From JAVHQB01 sp049299915 (GTDB lineage Bacteria; Patescibacteriota; Minisyncoccia; UBA6257; JAVHQB01): 6,425 nt of DNA. Each line of letters starts with the position of its first letter. Position 1 is the stretch's first letter. Below are positions 4,814 through 6,425 of this stretch, in pieces. The translations under genes and the position numbers were made by a program. The notes beneath the pieces are model-generated. The model made no database searches, had not been told where the DNA came from, and was given only the letters and a program-made list of their open reading frames with translations. Where the stretch lies: contig JBAQYG010000011.1 in the NCBI GenBank assembly GCA_049299915.1, positions 1 to 6,425 of the forward strand, in the 5' to 3' direction.

Positions 4814-6425
4814 ATGTCCTTTACTCATCTTCATGTCCATAGTCACTATAGCTTACTAGATGGTCTATCCAAAATAGACGATTTAATAGCTAGAGTTAAA
4901 GAGCTGGGGATGGATAGTTTGGCTTTAACTGATCACGGAGTAGTTTATGGTCTTCTAGAATTCTACACCAAAGCTAAAGCAGCTGGTATCAAGCCTATTT
5001 TGGGTTGCGAGATGTATGTAGCTCCTCGGAAATTGACTGATAAAGAAAGTGGTATCGATAGTTCTAATTATCACCTTATTCTTTTAGCCAAAAATTATAC
5101 TGGCTATCAAAATTTAATGAGATTAGTTAGTAGTGCTCATTTAGAGGGCTACTATTATAAACCCCGTACAGATAAAGAACACCTCAAACAATACAGTAAG
5201 GGACTAATCGCATCTTCTAGTTGTATAAAAGGAGAGATTTCTCAAGCTCTCGTCAAAAATAACTACGAATTAGCTAAAAAATTAACACTTGAATACAAAA
5301 ATATCTTTGAAGAAGGGAGTTTTTATTTAGAACTTCAACCTCATCCAGAAATCCCAGAACAAAAAGTAGTTAATGATGGAATGGTAAAATTAGCTGAAGA
5401 ATTACATTTACCCTGTATAGTCACTTGTGACTCACATTACTTACTTCCAGAAGATGGTCCAGCTCAAGATATTCTTTTAGCAATTCAAACAGGTTCTACT
5501 ATTTACGATGAAGGAAGATTGAGTTTGAAAGGAAAAGATTTTTCTCTGAAATTACCTGAAGAAATAGAGAAACAGATGGTTGATTATCCTAAGATCAAAG
5601 AGTATATGGATAATACTCACAAGATTGCTGATATGTGCGATGTGGAAATTCCTATGGGAATACCAATATTTCCACGCTTTGAATTACCAGAACCCTTTAC
5701 CAATTCTCTCGATTATTTGAAATCCCTTTTAGAAACTAATTTTCCTAAATTTAAATTTCAAGACGAGAAACAGGCTAGAGAACGTTTAGAATACGAATTA
5801 GGAGTAATTGAAAAGACTGGTTTTATTGATTACTTCCTTATCGTTCACGATTTTATTACCTATGCTAGAAATCAGGGTATTTTTACCAATACTCGTGGTT
5901 CTGCTGCTGGTTCTTTGATTTTATATATCTTAGGAATTACAGATATTGATCCATTAAAATACGACCTCTTTTTCGAAAGATTTCTGAATCCTGAAAGAAT
6001 TTCCCCACCAGATATAGATAGTGATGTGCCCGATGTAAGTCGCCAAGAAATTATTGAATATATTTCTAAACGTTACGGCGCAGATCACGTATCTCAAATA
6101 GTCACCTTTGGAATGATGCAGTCTCGTTTGGCTGTACGAGATGTTACACGTGCCTTAGGATACCCTTACGAAATGGGTGATAAAATTTCTAAAATGTTAG
6201 GTCAGGCTACTAAGGAAAGTTTGGCAGATGCTCTTAAAGAAATAAAAGAGCTAAAGGAGCTCTACGAAACCGATGTGATTGCCCATGAAATTATAGATAA
6301 TGCTCAGAAAATAGAAGGAGTAGCTCGTCATGCTTCCATTCATGCCGCTGGCATTGTCATTGCTCGTGAACCACTGACTGATTATACTGCCCTCCAACGC
6401 TCAGCTAAATCAGATAGCAGTGTAG
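4814..6425 (+). CDS. dnaE: DNA polymerase III alpha subunit DnaE, N-terminal half (partial, 3' end outside window)
   Basis: This is the catalytic subunit of the replicative polymerase; 537 residues are present of a family usually near 1050-1170, with no frameshift. An N-terminal PHP domain opens with HLHVHSHYSLLDG (5-17). It keeps its likely metal ligands: H7, H9, D40-H41 in LTDHG, E66 in GCEMY, H87, C137 and D206/H208 in CDSHYL. This suggests an active, possibly proofreading PHP domain, unlike the degenerate one in E. coli. The polymerase domain follows with TRGSAAGSL (360-368), ITDIDPL, FFERFLNPERISPPDIDSD (386-404; catalytic Asp402 and Asp404), VTFGMMQSR and RHASIHAAGIVIA (505-517). The third catalytic Asp lies past the window. 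GPGRGS is replaced by TNTRGS. An in-frame ATG at 4787 overlaps the -10 box and would precede the predicted transcript start, so 4814, which gives the classical N-terminus, is chosen. No Shine-Dalgarno sequence is visible. Confidence 0.97.
   Translation, partial: MSFTHLHVHSHYSLLDGLSKIDDLIARVKELGMDSLALTDHGVVYGLLEFYTKAKAAGIKPILGCEMYVAPRKLTDKESGIDSSNYHLILLAKNYTGYQNLMRLVSSAHLEGYYYKPRTDKEHLKQYSKGLIASSSCIKGEISQALVKNNYELAKKLTLEYKNIFEEGSFYLELQPHPEIPEQKVVNDGMVKLAEELHLPCIVTCDSHYLLPEDGPAQDILLAIQTGSTIYDEGRLSLKGKDFSLKLPEEIEKQMVDYPKIKEYMDNTHKIADMCDVEIPMGIPIFPRFELPEPFTNSLDYLKSLLETNFPKFKFQDEKQARERLEYELGVIEKTGFIDYFLIVHDFITYARNQGIFTNTRGSAAGSLILYILGITDIDPLKYDLFFERFLNPERISPPDIDSDVPDVSRQEIIEYISKRYGADHVSQIVTFGMMQSRLAVRDVTRALGYPYEMGDKISKMLGQATKESLADALKEIKELKELYETDVIAHEIIDNAQKIEGVARHASIHAAGIVIAREPLTDYTALQRSAKSDSSV

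Noticed and set aside
174..6425. Alternative genetic code (TGA as Gly or Trp), as in some candidate phyla
   Set aside because: All frames are intact with the standard code, no in-frame TGA occurs, and GGN and TGG codons are used normally. TGA is not seen as a stop either, but six stops are too few to conclude anything.
1..6425. Mobile elements, CRISPR arrays, tRNA/rRNA genes, phage or defence systems
   Set aside because: No transposase, integrase, repeat-spacer pattern, terminal inverted repeats or RNA gene signature was seen; nearly every base is accounted for by conserved housekeeping genes and short control regions.

Overview
The window carries seven chromosomal housekeeping-type genes from an AT-rich bacterium. 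The promoters read as ordinary sigma-70 type (TTGAAA/TATAAT and similar). The standard genetic code fits every reading frame: the stops seen are TAA (five) and TAG (one), with no in-frame TGA. None of the six visible start codons has a convincing Shine-Dalgarno sequence. Three things together lean towards a Patescibacteria/CPR-like lineage: the divergent motif wording of MiaA (GSGK where most bacteria have GTAK) and of DnaE (TNTRGSAAGSL where most have GPGRGSAAGSL), the L11 gene not followed by the L1 gene, and very short intergenic spaces. This is inference from motif memory, not a search result, and the phylum stays uncertain.

Layout: (1) 1-76, the 3' end of rplK (ribosomal protein L11), closed by an intrinsic terminator at 94-114. 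(2) A consensus-like promoter at 129-157 starts a tight co-directional unit: tmk (174-815), thyX (806-1459, overlapping tmk by 10 bp), a PrsW-family intramembrane protease (1464-2222) and gatB (2257-3771). A hairpin-plus-T-tract terminator at 3800-3829 ends it. (3) miaA lies convergently on the minus strand (3788-4717), and the gatB terminator sits inside its 3' coding end. (4) A 96-bp divergent control region (4718-4813) holds two back-to-back promoters whose -35 boxes are 2 bp apart, driving miaA leftward and dnaE rightward. (5) dnaE (4814 to the window edge) encodes the N-terminal half of the replicative DNA polymerase III alpha subunit.

The genes cover linked core functions. ThyX makes dTMP and Tmk phosphorylates it to dTDP, so the two overlapping genes form a dTTP-supply module, and the polymerase that uses dTTP is encoded nearby. 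L11, GatB and MiaA all serve translation (ribosome, Gln/Asn-tRNA formation, tRNA A37 isopentenylation). The PrsW-family protease is the only member without an obvious metabolic tie.

I found no mobile element, CRISPR array, RNA gene or clear novel system. The main points for a second look are the missing Shine-Dalgarno sequences with very short leaders, the mutually exclusive divergent promoters, the strand-asymmetric terminator inside miaA, the protease in a nucleotide/translation operon, and the unusual motif residues in Tmk and DnaE.
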